From assembly GCA_018223385.1 (NCBI GenBank), contig JAGTTR010000016.1:37870-101869 (forward strand): a stretch of DNA of 64,000 bases, read 5' to 3'. The notes under the pieces were generated by a model, which was not told where the DNA came from, did no database searches, and was given only the letters and a program-made list of their open reading frames with translations. The DNA is from Oscillospiraceae bacterium Marseille-Q3528 (lineage in GTDB: Bacteria > Bacillota > Clostridia > Lachnospirales > Lachnospiraceae). The position numbers and the translations under genes were made by a program. Positions 1-8,014 of the stretch are shown here, in pieces (positions within the stretch are counted from its first letter, which is position 1; each line of letters starts with the position of its first letter).

Positions 1-57
1 TTCATGGGTAAATAATTCCTTTCGTATCATGAAAAGGCAATCTGCAATTGCGAGATA

Positions 58-2337
58 TTACCGGCGGCGCTTCCACAGAACCAGCAGGACTCCAACCTCC
101 ACCGCCAGCAGCAGAATACAGATCCCGGCCCAAGCTACAGGCCGCATCCATACATCCTCATAGGAGCGGTAGACCATAAAGTTCAGGTCTGCATGTTCCT
201 GTTCTTCGCCGTTTCGGGACAGGGCGCCGGGAGCATAGGCGTCATGATTGCCGGTGTCGTAGGGCAGGAAAGCCACGCTGTCATCGGCGGTTCCCTGGAT
301 GCAGGTGATGGTGATGCTGTACCGGGTGGCCTGTGTCGGGGCGGCTACGGTGTCCAGTCCCAGATAAAAGTAGTCGTAGTCGAAAACGTCCTGACCGGTA
401 ACGGTTCTGTTCATATAGCAGATGCCGCTGTCATCGGTAACGGTGATCTGATACTGGCTGTCCTTTTTGTCAGTGTTGACATTCTTTACACGGACAGCCA
501 CCCGGTTAAAGGGCTGGTCGGCCACAAAGGTCTGGGTCAGGGTGTTGCCTGCGGTGAGCCCTTCCGGGAACGCATCGGTGTACGTTTTCTGACTGATGAG
601 GGTATCGTGCCGCTTGACCGGCGTCCGGATGAAATCACCGGTGTGCCGGAACAGGCCTGCGGCGGTCACCAGAAGAAGCAGGATAGCAAGAATAACTGGC
701 ATCCATTCGCGGGAGATTCCCCGGGATATTGCATGACTATCCTGTGCATCATCGTTGAACTTTGCTACATAATCAACCCTGTCAAATGTGGAATGTTTCC
801 CAGCCTCTTCCAATCCTGCAGCGGCCAGCGCAAACAGCAGGAAGGAGAAGCACAGGCTGTACAGCTCCCCCGTTCCCCACAGCACAGGAAAAAAAGAACC
901 GCCGATGAGGTTCAGCTGCAGCAGGAGCAGCGGGCCGGTGGGCGTCCTTTTTCCGAACAGAAGAAAGGCAGCGCCGATGGTGGTGAACAAAAACAGGAAG
1001 CAGCGCATGCTCTGCATGAACAGCACCACGAAGTCTTTTTTGTCCTCCAGCAGCCAGGTGTGCAGCTTTCCGGTGCTGCTGTACTGGTTCAGATAGGACG
1101 GGTAATCGTCGGTGCCGTCTGCCCAGGTGCGGACAAGCTTGCGTCCGGCCAGATCCAGCCAGCCCCGGATGCCCAGCTTTTCCAGCCGGGTACGGAGCTT
1201 CTCTTCGTTGACGGCTTTCTTTTTCTCTGCGGTGGCGGCATTTTTCGTGTCATAGTAATCCTGGGTATTGAACATGCCGTCCCCCTCCAGTCCCATGGCC
1301 AGCCAGCTGACAACGGGAAAGGCGGTGTCGGTGGTGTCAAAGTTCACGTACTGTCTCTGGATGCCCTTCCAGGCAGAGAAGGTGACTGCCATGGACAAAA
1401 GCAGGATAACAGCGCTGGAGATCGTGCTTTTCCATGCTGAGGTGTGTTTCGCATCAGGTGCTGTGCCGATGGAATCCCTGTCTGCGGTTTGCGGCAGTAC
1501 CCCAAGAACGAAATAGATGATTCCTGCGATCAGCGTGATGAGCACGGTTGCCCGGATCTGGAAGCCCAGCACCAGCACGATGCCAAGACCAACCGCCAGA
1601 AAATTTTTCCGGTAGGGTCTTTCTTCCTGAAACAGTTCCAGAAACAGCAGCAGTCCGCCCATGATAAAAGGCATGGAAACGGTGCTGGTGTAGACAAAGC
1701 CCGGCCACAGATAGACCAGCGGATTGAGCAGGCAGATCACCAGGAAGAGCCGCATGGAAAGAACGCTGACGTATTTTTTCAAAAGGATAGCGGTGAAAAA
1801 AACAGCGGCATCCATGCACAGGGCGTTGAGCATCTGCAGAAGCACCATGAGCCCGGTGTCGGTAAGCCCAAGCCCGGCGCCCAGCCGGACGATCCAGTAG
1901 ATGAGCAGGGTGAAGGGGATGTTATTGGGGTAAATGGCGTAGTAGCCCTCCATGGCCGTGCCGGAGACGGTGTGGGTGGTCTGCATGTGCAGTGCTTCAT
2001 CAAACACCCGGTAGGGGTCATACATGAAAGTGCTCTGGTGGATGCCGAAAATCAGCACCAGCTGCCCCAGAAAAATGACCGCCAGAACGCCAAGAAGAAG
2101 CAGGCGTTCCTGCCTTGCGGACAGTTTTCGCAGCAGCGGCAGCAGAGCCAGAAACAGCAGAAAGAGAAGCAGCGAGCCTGCCCCTATGGCGATGACCTGC
2201 CCGGGAACGGACAGCATCTGGGACAGAAACGATGCCTGCTGCATGCCGGTAAAGGTAAACCAGGTGATATACCCGGTGACAAACAGAAACAGGATCAGAA
2301 ATAGCCGGGAAAGCCGGTCAGTGATTTTATTTTTCAA
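58..2337 (-). CDS. Large polytopic membrane protein, GT-C glycosyltransferase-like
   Basis: Encodes 759 aa from a TTG start at 2337. This start was chosen because AGGAGG lies 7 nt upstream of it; the frame stays open a further 70 codons, but that stretch runs through palindromes and has no better ribosome site. The N-terminal two thirds is a series of roughly a dozen hydrophobic segments with short loops. A hydrophilic region of about 150 residues follows (beta-rich, with segments such as QTFVADQPFNRV and VTDDSGICYMN), then one last membrane span and a Lys/Arg tail (WKRRR). This resembles GT-C type lipid-linked sugar transferases or O-mannosyltransferase-like proteins, but I could not assign a catalytic motif, so the enzyme role is inference. 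It is transcribed alone, divergently from the clpX-like gene, with a long hairpin-rich leader. Confidence 0.7.
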   Translation of the reverse strand: MKNKITDRLSRLFLILFLFVTGYITWFTFTGMQQASFLSQMLSVPGQVIAIGAGSLLLFLLFLALLPLLRKLSARQERLLLLGVLAVIFLGQLVLIFGIHQSTFMYDPYRVFDEALHMQTTHTVSGTAMEGYYAIYPNNIPFTLLIYWIVRLGAGLGLTDTGLMVLLQMLNALCMDAAVFFTAILLKKYVSVLSMRLFLVICLLNPLVYLWPGFVYTSTVSMPFIMGGLLLFLELFQEERPYRKNFLAVGLGIVLVLGFQIRATVLITLIAGIIYFVLGVLPQTADRDSIGTAPDAKHTSAWKSTISSAVILLLSMAVTFSAWKGIQRQYVNFDTTDTAFPVVSWLAMGLEGDGMFNTQDYYDTKNAATAEKKKAVNEEKLRTRLEKLGIRGWLDLAGRKLVRTWADGTDDYPSYLNQYSSTGKLHTWLLEDKKDFVVLFMQSMRCFLFLFTTIGAAFLLFGKRTPTGPLLLLQLNLIGGSFFPVLWGTGELYSLCFSFLLFALAAAGLEEAGKHSTFDRVDYVAKFNDDAQDSHAISRGISREWMPVILAILLLLVTAAGLFRHTGDFIRTPVKRHDTLISQKTYTDAFPEGLTAGNTLTQTFVADQPFNRVAVRVKNVNTDKKDSQYQITVTDDSGICYMNRTVTGQDVFDYDYFYLGLDTVAAPTQATRYSITITCIQGTADDSVAFLPYDTGNHDAYAPGALSRNGEEQEHADLNFMVYRSYEDVWMRPVAWAGICILLLAVEVGVLLVLWKRRR

Positions 2338-2427
2338 GAGGAAGCCTCCTTCGGATGTTGTCATAATGATAGCATGATAATCCACGATCTGCATGCACAT
2401 AAAACAGCGCGCAGATGCGGTGTTATT

Positions 2428-2460
2428 TTGTATGATAGGAAAGTTCATTCTATCATACAA
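2428..2460. repeat. 11-bp inverted repeat in the leader of the membrane protein gene
   Basis: TTGTATGATAG at 2428-2438 is perfectly complementary to CTATCATACAA at 2450-2460, with an 11-nt loop. No T-run follows on either strand, so it is not an obvious terminator. It lies about 90 nt upstream of the TTG start and would be in the 5' leader of the minus-strand gene. A sequence sharing TTTTGTATGATAGGA also occurs near 40057-40071. Confidence 0.6.
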
Positions 2461-2501
2461 AAGCGCTCCGCGTAGATGCGCACTCGGCATCATTGGTAGA
2501 T

Positions 2502-2552
2502 GGTTGCTGAAGCAACCGCGCCTCGGCGCGAGAATGTGCCGAGGCACATTCT
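2502..2552. repeat. Three back-to-back perfect palindromes
   Basis: Three perfect palindromes, each with a 2-nt centre, abut one another. They are GGTTGCT-ga-AGCAACC (2502-2517), CGCGCC-tc-GGCGCG (2517-2530) and a 10-bp arm AGAATGTGCC with centre ga (2531-2552). They lie within the gap 2338-2678, which holds only leader and promoter sequence for the two divergent genes. If transcribed from the minus-strand promoter near 2560 they would form three successive hairpins at the start of the membrane protein mRNA. Confidence 0.7.
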
Positions 2553-2559
2553 ATATTTT

Positions 2560-2567
2560 ATTATAGC
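2560..2567 (-). promoter_or_regulatory. Extended -10 element for the membrane protein gene
   Basis: On the minus strand TGCTATAAT forms an extended -10 (TATAAT is the complement of 2560-2565). No good -35 hexamer is visible 16-18 nt upstream. Transcription would begin near 2553, right before the triple palindrome. Confidence 0.45.
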
Positions 2568-2608
2568 ATGTGGGTTTTGCCTGTGCCAGCAGTTTAGAAA
2601 AACTTCAC

Positions 2609-2637
2609 TTGTGATGGAAGAGGCGCTATATTATAAT
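2609..2637 (+). promoter_or_regulatory. Sigma-A promoter of the clpX-like gene
   Basis: TTGTGA (2609-2614) and TATAAT (2632-2637) are separated by 17 nt, about 40 nt upstream of the start codon. Confidence 0.65.
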
Positions 2638-2678
2638 ACAGGTATGACAGCAACATGATTTAAAGGAGAATTTATATA

Positions 2679-4148
2679 ATGGAAGATAAAGATACAAGAG
2701 AGTTTGACGATAAAGACACAGAGGTGGTGGACGCGCAGGTGATCGAGCCGCCCCAGGATGCGGACGACAACGACGATGAGTATGAGAAAGTCTGCTTTGT
2801 CTGCCGCCGTCCGGAGAGCAAGACAGGGAAGATGATCACCATGCAGGGCAACCTGCACATCTGCCCGGACTGCATGCAGAAAACCTTTGACACGATGAAA
2901 AATGCAGGATTTGATTTTGACGGCGCCATGGGGGACTTAGGCAGCGGCATGCCGGACATGAGCAAGTTTCCCAACATTGGGATGATCAATCTGGCGGATC
3001 TGCAGAATATGGTACCCAAGCGCCAGAAGGTGAAGAAGAAAAAAGCCGAGGAGAAAAACGTGCCCAAGGCCTTTGACATCAAATCCATCCCGGCGCCCCA
3101 TAAGATCAAGGAAAAGCTGGATGCCTATGTGGTGGGGCAGGAGCAGGCCAAGAAGGTCATTTCCGTGGCGGTGTACAACCATTATAAACGGGTAGCCACC
3201 AATTCCATGGACGACATCGAGATCGAGAAGTCCAACATGCTCATGATCGGGCCCACCGGTTCCGGGAAGACCTATCTGGTGAAAACACTGGCGAAGCTTC
3301 TGGATGTGCCGCTGGCCATCACGGATGCCACCTCCCTGACGGAGGCCGGTTACATCGGCGATGATATCGAGAGCGTGGTGAGCAAGCTGCTGGCTGCGGC
3401 GGACAACGATGTGCAGAAAGCGGAGCAGGGTATTATTTTCATCGATGAGATCGACAAGATCGCCAAGAAACGCAACACGAACCAGCGGGATGTGAGCGGC
3501 GAGTCGGTGCAGCAGGGGCTGTTGAAGCTGCTGGAGGGCAGTGAGGTGGAGGTGCCGGTGGGCGCCAACAGCAAGAACGCCATGGTGCCGCTGGAAACGG
3601 TGAATACGAAGAACATTCTGTTTATCTGCGGCGGCGCGTTCCCGGATCTGGAGGAGATCATCAAGGAGCGGCTGAACAAGCAGTCTTCCATGGGCTTCCA
3701 GGCAGATCTGAAAGACAAATACGACAAGGAAAAGAATCTCATTCGCCGGGTAACGGTGGAGGATATTAAGAATTTTGGCATGATCCCCGAGTTTATCGGC
3801 CGTTTGCCCATTATTTTCACCCTGGACGGCATGACAAAGGAAATGCTGGTAAAAATATTGAAAGAACCCAAGAACGCCATTTTGAAGCAGTATCAGAAGC
3901 TGCTGGCGCTGGACGAGGTGTGTCTGGAATTTGACGACGATGCGCTGGAGGCCATTGCTGAGAAAGCGCTGGAAAAAGATACCGGCGCCCGGGCGCTGCG
4001 GGCTATCATTGAGGACTTTATGCTGGATATCATGTACGAGATCCCCAAGGACGACAATATCGGCAAGGTGACCATCACCCGGGCATACATTGAGAAAACC
4101 GGCGGCCCCCTGATCCAGATGCGGGGCGTCCCGGCGCTGGAAGCATAA
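2679..4148 (+). CDS. clpX: Divergent ClpX-like AAA+ unfoldase
   Basis: 489 aa, against about 420 for ordinary ClpX. An acidic N-terminus precedes a four-cysteine zinc finger (C39-x2-C42 and C62-x2-C65). A Lys-rich linker of some 65 residues follows, then the AAA+ module: Walker A GPTGSGKT at 191-198, pore loop GYIG at 224-227, Walker B IIFIDEID near 252, and the sensor region ending with the GARALR motif near the C-terminus. The ClpP-docking IGF loop is represented by MGF at 338-340. The RKH pore loop of ClpX (between LLEGSE and the ILFICGG strand) lacks the RKH triplet. The function, ATP-driven unfolding for ClpP, is known for the family. No clpP is adjacent, so this may be a second, specialised ClpX. 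AAAGGAGA precedes the ATG. Confidence 0.88.
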   Translation: MEDKDTREFDDKDTEVVDAQVIEPPQDADDNDDEYEKVCFVCRRPESKTGKMITMQGNLHICPDCMQKTFDTMKNAGFDFDGAMGDLGSGMPDMSKFPNIGMINLADLQNMVPKRQKVKKKKAEEKNVPKAFDIKSIPAPHKIKEKLDAYVVGQEQAKKVISVAVYNHYKRVATNSMDDIEIEKSNMLMIGPTGSGKTYLVKTLAKLLDVPLAITDATSLTEAGYIGDDIESVVSKLLAAADNDVQKAEQGIIFIDEIDKIAKKRNTNQRDVSGESVQQGLLKLLEGSEVEVPVGANSKNAMVPLETVNTKNILFICGGAFPDLEEIIKERLNKQSSMGFQADLKDKYDKEKNLIRRVTVEDIKNFGMIPEFIGRLPIIFTLDGMTKEMLVKILKEPKNAILKQYQKLLALDEVCLEFDDDALEAIAEKALEKDTGARALRAIIEDFMLDIMYEIPKDDNIGKVTITRAYIEKTGGPLIQMRGVPALEA

Positions 4149-4164
4149 ATCCGGGAGGAGAACC

Positions 4165-5064
4165 ATGGATAACCAGAGCAGACATGCTTATCTCATCATT
4201 GCCCACACCCAGTTTGGCCAGCTGAAAAAGCTGCTGCGCATGTTGGATGACGGGCGCAATGATATTTATGTACACATAGACAGCAAGGCGAAGGATTTTC
4301 GCAGGGAGGACTTTGACGGGATCATGTCCCAGGCCGGGCTGTTTTTCACGGAACGGACATCGGTGATCTGGGGCGCTTACAGCCAGATCCATTCGGAGCT
4401 GGTGCTGCTTCACACGGCGGCCCCCGGCCATTACGGCTATTATCACCTGCTTTCCGGGGCCGATCTTCCCATCAAGAGCCAGGATGAGATCCATGCATTT
4501 TTTGATGCCCACGCGGGCCGGGAGTTCATTGATTTTGAAGGGCCGGTTTTCCGGGAGGAAAAGAAAATCCTGCTGCAGTATTATTACCGTTTTCAGGAAC
4601 ACCATGCCGGACGGAGCCGCTGGCTGGATTTTCTCGATCAGATGTCTATCCGTTTGCAGAAGCTGCGGGGCGTGGATCGGCTGAAGGGAAACACAATGGT
4701 GCTCCAGAAGGGTGCCAACTGGTTCAGCATCACAGATGCGCTGGCCCAGTATGTGGTGGAGAAGGAGCCACAGATCGCGGCCATGTATGCCCATACGAAA
4801 TGCTGCGACGAGGTATTTTTGCAGACGCTGGTGGTGAACAGCCCGTTCCGGGAGGCGCTGATGGATCCGACCATGAGCGGCGGCAGCCAGGGCTTTGCAA
4901 GGCTTATCGACTGGAACCGGGGCAGCCCGTATACGTTCCGGCAGGCGGATTTTCAGGAGCTGATGGTGTCGGACTGCATGTTTGCCAGAAAGTTTGACGA
5001 GACGGTGGATGGGGCCATCATTGACGAGATCGGGGCGCAGGTGTGTCCCACATGGAACAGGTAA
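4165..5064 (+). CDS. GT14-type beta-1,6-N-acetylglucosaminyltransferase-like protein
   Basis: 299 aa, soluble, starting 16 nt after the clpX-like stop, with GGGAGGAG as ribosome site. The N-terminal YLIIAHTQ, the strand IYVHIDSKA, the segment WGAYSQIHSEL and YYHLLSGADLPIKS match the Core-2/I-branching (GT14) family as found in bacteria, where they transfer sugars in surface polysaccharide or capsule synthesis. No signal peptide or membrane span is visible, so it would act in the cytoplasm. The donor and acceptor cannot be read from the sequence. There are no other polysaccharide genes beside it, so its pathway is unclear; it probably shares the clpX-like transcript. Confidence 0.8.
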   Translation: MDNQSRHAYLIIAHTQFGQLKKLLRMLDDGRNDIYVHIDSKAKDFRREDFDGIMSQAGLFFTERTSVIWGAYSQIHSELVLLHTAAPGHYGYYHLLSGADLPIKSQDEIHAFFDAHAGREFIDFEGPVFREEKKILLQYYYRFQEHHAGRSRWLDFLDQMSIRLQKLRGVDRLKGNTMVLQKGANWFSITDALAQYVVEKEPQIAAMYAHTKCCDEVFLQTLVVNSPFREALMDPTMSGGSQGFARLIDWNRGSPYTFRQADFQELMVSDCMFARKFDETVDGAIIDEIGAQVCPTWNR

Positions 5065-5109
5065 CTGCAATTTTTTATTATATAATTTTCAGAAAGCGAG
5101 GAATGGAAC

Positions 5110-5586
5110 ATGGCATTTTTTAATGATTTAGGGAAAAAGATCACCGACACAGTGGATGTGGTGGGCAAGAAGACCAATGAGGTGGTAGAGATCCAGAAGC
5201 TGCGTGGACAGATTTCCAGCCTGGAGCGGGAGACAGCAGGCTGCTACGAGGAGCTGGGCAGGATTCTTTTTGAAAAATATGAGAATCACGAGGAGCTTCC
5301 CGAGGAGGCAGAGGCACTCTGCGATACCATTGCGGCAAACATGGTGCTGATCACCGAGTATGAAAATGAGATCGCAGACATGAAGGGACAGCAGAAATGC
5401 CCGTCCTGTGGCGCAGTGGTGAAAAATGATATGAATTTCTGCCCGAAATGCGGCGCAAAGGTGAAAGAAGAGGAATCCTGTGGCTGCGAGGAAAAGGAAG
5501 AGGCAGCGGAAGCCTGTGGATGTGCACAGACAGAGGAAAAGGCTGCTGACTGCTGCTGCGGCGCCAAAGAGGAAGAAGAACAGTGA
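5110..5586 (+). CDS. Zinc-ribbon protein with coiled-coil and Cys-rich acidic tail
   Basis: 158 aa. Residues about 20-90 are rich in charged heptad-like sequence and probably form a coiled coil. A zinc ribbon follows: CPSCG, then 11 residues on, CPKCG. The last 35 residues alternate acidic runs with cysteine pairs (SCGCEEKEE, ACGCAQTEE, CCCGAKEEE), giving extra potential metal ligands. No membrane segment is present. Such double zinc-ribbon proteins are common in Clostridia, with no defined role. The stop codon overlaps the start of the signal peptidase II gene, which suggests translational coupling. Confidence 0.75.
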   Translation: MAFFNDLGKKITDTVDVVGKKTNEVVEIQKLRGQISSLERETAGCYEELGRILFEKYENHEELPEEAEALCDTIAANMVLITEYENEIADMKGQQKCPSCGAVVKNDMNFCPKCGAKVKEEESCGCEEKEEAAEACGCAQTEEKAADCCCGAKEEEEQ

Positions 5587-6041
5587 TCTGGCTTTTGCTG
5601 GTCATCGGTATTTTTGTGGGGGACGGTCTGTGTAAAACATACATGGACCGTTCTCTTCAGGAGAAGGAACAGCGTCCGGTGCTGGGCGGCCATGTGATCC
5701 TGCGAAAATTTCACAATCCCGGCGCCATGCTGGGGCTGGGACAGAACCGAAGGCCGGTGCTGGCGCTGGTCTCCGGGCTGATGACTGGGGCGCTGGCCAT
5801 TGGCTGGCTGCGTGTGCTGCAGGAAAAAGGCGGAATGCTGTTGAAGCTGGCCATGAGCTTTCTGCTGGGCGGCGCCCTCAGCAACGTGTGGGATCGCCTT
5901 CGGCAGGGCTTTGTGGTGGACTATTTCAGCTTCCGCGTGCCGCTGGAAAAACTGCGCCGCATCGTGTTCAACCTGTCTGATCTGTTTATTTTCGCAGGGG
6001 CAGGACTGATGATCGTGTACAGCTTTTTCAAACGAAAGTAA
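5583..6041 (+). CDS. lspA: Signal peptidase II (lipoprotein signal peptidase)
   Basis: 152 aa from a GTG start that overlaps the upstream stop by 4 nt. LspA cleaves the diacylglyceryl-modified prolipoprotein signal peptide in the membrane. Four hydrophobic segments are visible. The family landmarks are present but loose: FHNPGAMLG for NxGAxFS, GGALSNVWDR, the first catalytic Asp in FVVDYF (D113) and the second in FNLSD (D133). The several lipoproteins in this window (at 16512, 23646 and 34972) would be its substrates. The usual neighbour rluD-like pseudouridine synthase is not here. The departures from consensus around the glycine motif suggest either a divergent or a second copy. Confidence 0.8.
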   Translation: MIWLLLVIGIFVGDGLCKTYMDRSLQEKEQRPVLGGHVILRKFHNPGAMLGLGQNRRPVLALVSGLMTGALAIGWLRVLQEKGGMLLKLAMSFLLGGALSNVWDRLRQGFVVDYFSFRVPLEKLRRIVFNLSDLFIFAGAGLMIVYSFFKRK

Positions 6042-6063
6042 AAATAAAAGTTGAGGAATTGTG

Positions 6064-7239
6064 ATGAACAGTCGATTTGATGAAGTGATAGATCGAAGCC
6101 ATTCCATGTCTGTCAAGGTGGATATGAAAGCGGACTTCCATGTACCGGAGGACGCGCTGCCCATGTGGGTGGCGGATATGGATTTCCGGTCGCCGGACGG
6201 GGTGCAGGAGGCGCTGGGCCAGATCGTAGAGCGGGGCATTTACGGGTACTCCAACTGCAAAAAGGAATATTTTGACGTGCTGTCGGACTGGTATGCCAGA
6301 CATTACGGCTGGCAGCTGCGGGAAGAATGGCTGGTGCGTACGCCCAGTGTGGTGTATGCACTGTTTGCGGCGGTGAAGGCGCTGACAGCGCCCGGGGAAG
6401 CGGTGATGATCCTGCGGCCGGTGTACGGCCCTTTTACCCGCTGTGTGGAAAAGACCGGGCGGCGGCTGGTGACCCATGCCCTGCACATCCGGGACGGCCA
6501 CTATGAGATGGACTTTGAAGCGCTGGAACAGCAGATCGCAGAGGAACAGGTCAGACTGCTGCTGTTCTGTAATCCCCACAATCCCGGCGGCCGGGTGTGG
6601 ACGAGGGAAGAACTGGAGCATCTGGGAGCCATCTGTCTGGCCCATGGTGTGAAGATCGTGTCCGATGAGATCCATCAGGATTTCATCTATCCGGGGCACA
6701 CCTTCACCTGTCTGGCTTCCATCAGCCCGGCGCTGGCGGATATCACGGTGACTTGTACTTCCCCCAGCAAGACGTTCAATCTGGCGGGGCTGCAGATTTC
6801 CAATATCTGGATCCCCAATGGGGAAATGCGTGCGGCTTTCCGGGAAGTGGTGGCCCAGACCGGCTATGACGGGCCGGGGCTCATGGGGCTGGCGGCTACG
6901 ATGGCGGCCTATGCCACCGGGGAACAGTGGCTTGTGGATTTAAGGGCATACCTGTGGGAAAACATCCAGTATGTGAAAAATTGTGTGGAAAACCATGCGC
7001 CGAAGATCCGGCTCATGATCCCGGAGGGGACCTACCTTCTGTGGATGGATTTTTCTGCGTATGGCTTGTCTGAAAAAGAACTGGATCGAAAGATGAAAGA
7101 AGAGGCAAAGCTCTGGCTCAACGCCGGGGACGCTTTTGGAAGCGAGGGCGCAGGCTGGATGCGCATGAACATCGCGTGTCCGCGGGCGACGGTAGAAGAA
7201 GGCTGTCGGCGGCTGATAAGTGTATTTGGAGAGCAATAA
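6064..7239 (+). CDS. MalY/PatB family PLP aminotransferase, probable cystathionine beta-lyase
   Basis: 391 aa class I/II aminotransferase fold. The start at 6064 is preferred over a GTG three nucleotides earlier because GAGG sits 7 nt before it. Family marks: LPMWVADMDF near the N-terminus, CNPHNPGG, SDEIHQDF, and the PLP lysine in SPSKTFNLAGLQ. MalY/PatB proteins cleave cystathionine or cysteine S-conjugates by C-S beta elimination; the true substrate cannot be told from sequence. Follows lspA by 22 nt and ends at a terminator. Confidence 0.88.
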   Translation: MNSRFDEVIDRSHSMSVKVDMKADFHVPEDALPMWVADMDFRSPDGVQEALGQIVERGIYGYSNCKKEYFDVLSDWYARHYGWQLREEWLVRTPSVVYALFAAVKALTAPGEAVMILRPVYGPFTRCVEKTGRRLVTHALHIRDGHYEMDFEALEQQIAEEQVRLLLFCNPHNPGGRVWTREELEHLGAICLAHGVKIVSDEIHQDFIYPGHTFTCLASISPALADITVTCTSPSKTFNLAGLQISNIWIPNGEMRAAFREVVAQTGYDGPGLMGLAATMAAYATGEQWLVDLRAYLWENIQYVKNCVENHAPKIRLMIPEGTYLLWMDFSAYGLSEKELDRKMKEEAKLWLNAGDAFGSEGAGWMRMNIACPRATVEEGCRRLISVFGEQ

Positions 7240-7240
7240 T

Positions 7241-7281
7241 AAAAAGGGATCGTATCTATAGTCAGGTACGGTCCCTTTTCA
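7241..7281 (+). terminator. Terminator after the MalY/PatB gene
   Basis: AAAAGGGATCGTA pairs with TACGGTCCCTTTT (one G-T wobble). It is flanked by A and T runs, so it could work on both strands for the converging cupin gene. Confidence 0.8.
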
Positions 7282-7340
7282 CTGCGATTATGCTGCATCT
7301 GACGGAAGCTGACTGCAGCAGGTGTCGTAGATTTTTCAGT

Positions 7341-7673
7341 CTAAAATACGACGGTCAGCAGCATTTTGAAGCGCTCTTCCCCGTATACGGCGTGGGGAAT
7401 GTTGACGGGCATGACAATGCTCTGGCCCTCAGTGAGCACATGGGGCTTGTCGTCGATGGTAAAACGGCCAGTGCCCTCCAGCACAGTTACCATGGCGTCT
7501 CCGCCTGCTGCGTGGGTGCTGATCTCCTCGCCTTTTTCAAAGGCAAACAGCGTCAGGCTGACGGCATCGTTCTGTGCCAGCGTTTTGCTGACGATCTGGC
7601 CGTCCTGGTATTCCACCTGATCTGCCAGGCGGAGAACTTCTGCTTTTGCGATATTTTTCATGGGTGCATCCAT
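7341..7673 (-). CDS. Small cupin-domain protein
   Basis: 110 aa, with GGGAGG about 8 nt before the ATG. The single beta-barrel cupin is recognisable from the first motif region (EKGEEISTHAAGGDAMVTVLEG) and the second (LTEGQSIVMPVNIPHAV). The first motif keeps one histidine and the second a histidine; metal binding is plausible but incomplete compared with the G(X)5HXH consensus. Such stand-alone cupins are common in Clostridia and bind small ligands; no specific function can be assigned. Monocistronic, with an SR-A repeat upstream. Confidence 0.8.
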   Translation of the reverse strand: MDAPMKNIAKAEVLRLADQVEYQDGQIVSKTLAQNDAVSLTLFAFEKGEEISTHAAGGDAMVTVLEGTGRFTIDDKPHVLTEGQSIVMPVNIPHAVYGEERFKMLLTVVF

Positions 7674-7705
7674 TGATATAGCCTCCCTTATTATTTTCCA
7701 AACGC

Positions 7706-7811
7706 ACGAACCCGCACGGTCGTGCTCTATTTCCTGCTGCGCAGGCCGTTCGTTCGTTAATGACGCAGGAAAAGAAAATGCCGTCTTCGACGTCGCTTTC
7801 TTTTCGCTTGC
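7706..7811 (-). repeat. SR-A element, copy A1 (three-way junction plus long hairpin)
   Basis: Holds most of the 340-bp gap between the cupin and deacetylase genes. The outer stem ACGAAC/GTTCGT (7706-7711 and 7748-7753) encloses two hairpins, GCAC-ggtc-GTGC and CCTGC-tgc-GCAGG. It is followed by a long hairpin GAAAAGAAA/TTTCTTTTC (7769-7805) with GACGTC at the tip. Compared with the other copies, the arms differ but remain paired. Confidence 0.75.
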
Positions 7812-8014
7812 TTATATATATTAATATACCATATTTTTAATTAAAATACTGTTGTTTTTCCAACAAATCTCGTAGTTGATTTTGCTGATCTTTTTCCTGC
7901 ATTGTTTTCGCGGGGCAATTCCGATTTCGTTTCTCTTTATAAAAATTGTTTGCCAGGATTTCCGGGAGACTCTGTGCATATATTTACAGTAAATGAGAAA
8001 AAGCAGGGAATGCT

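Noticed and set aside
193..2304. Long plus-strand frames opposite the membrane protein gene
   Set aside because: They show no ribosome site or domain, and are shadows of the minus-strand reading frame.
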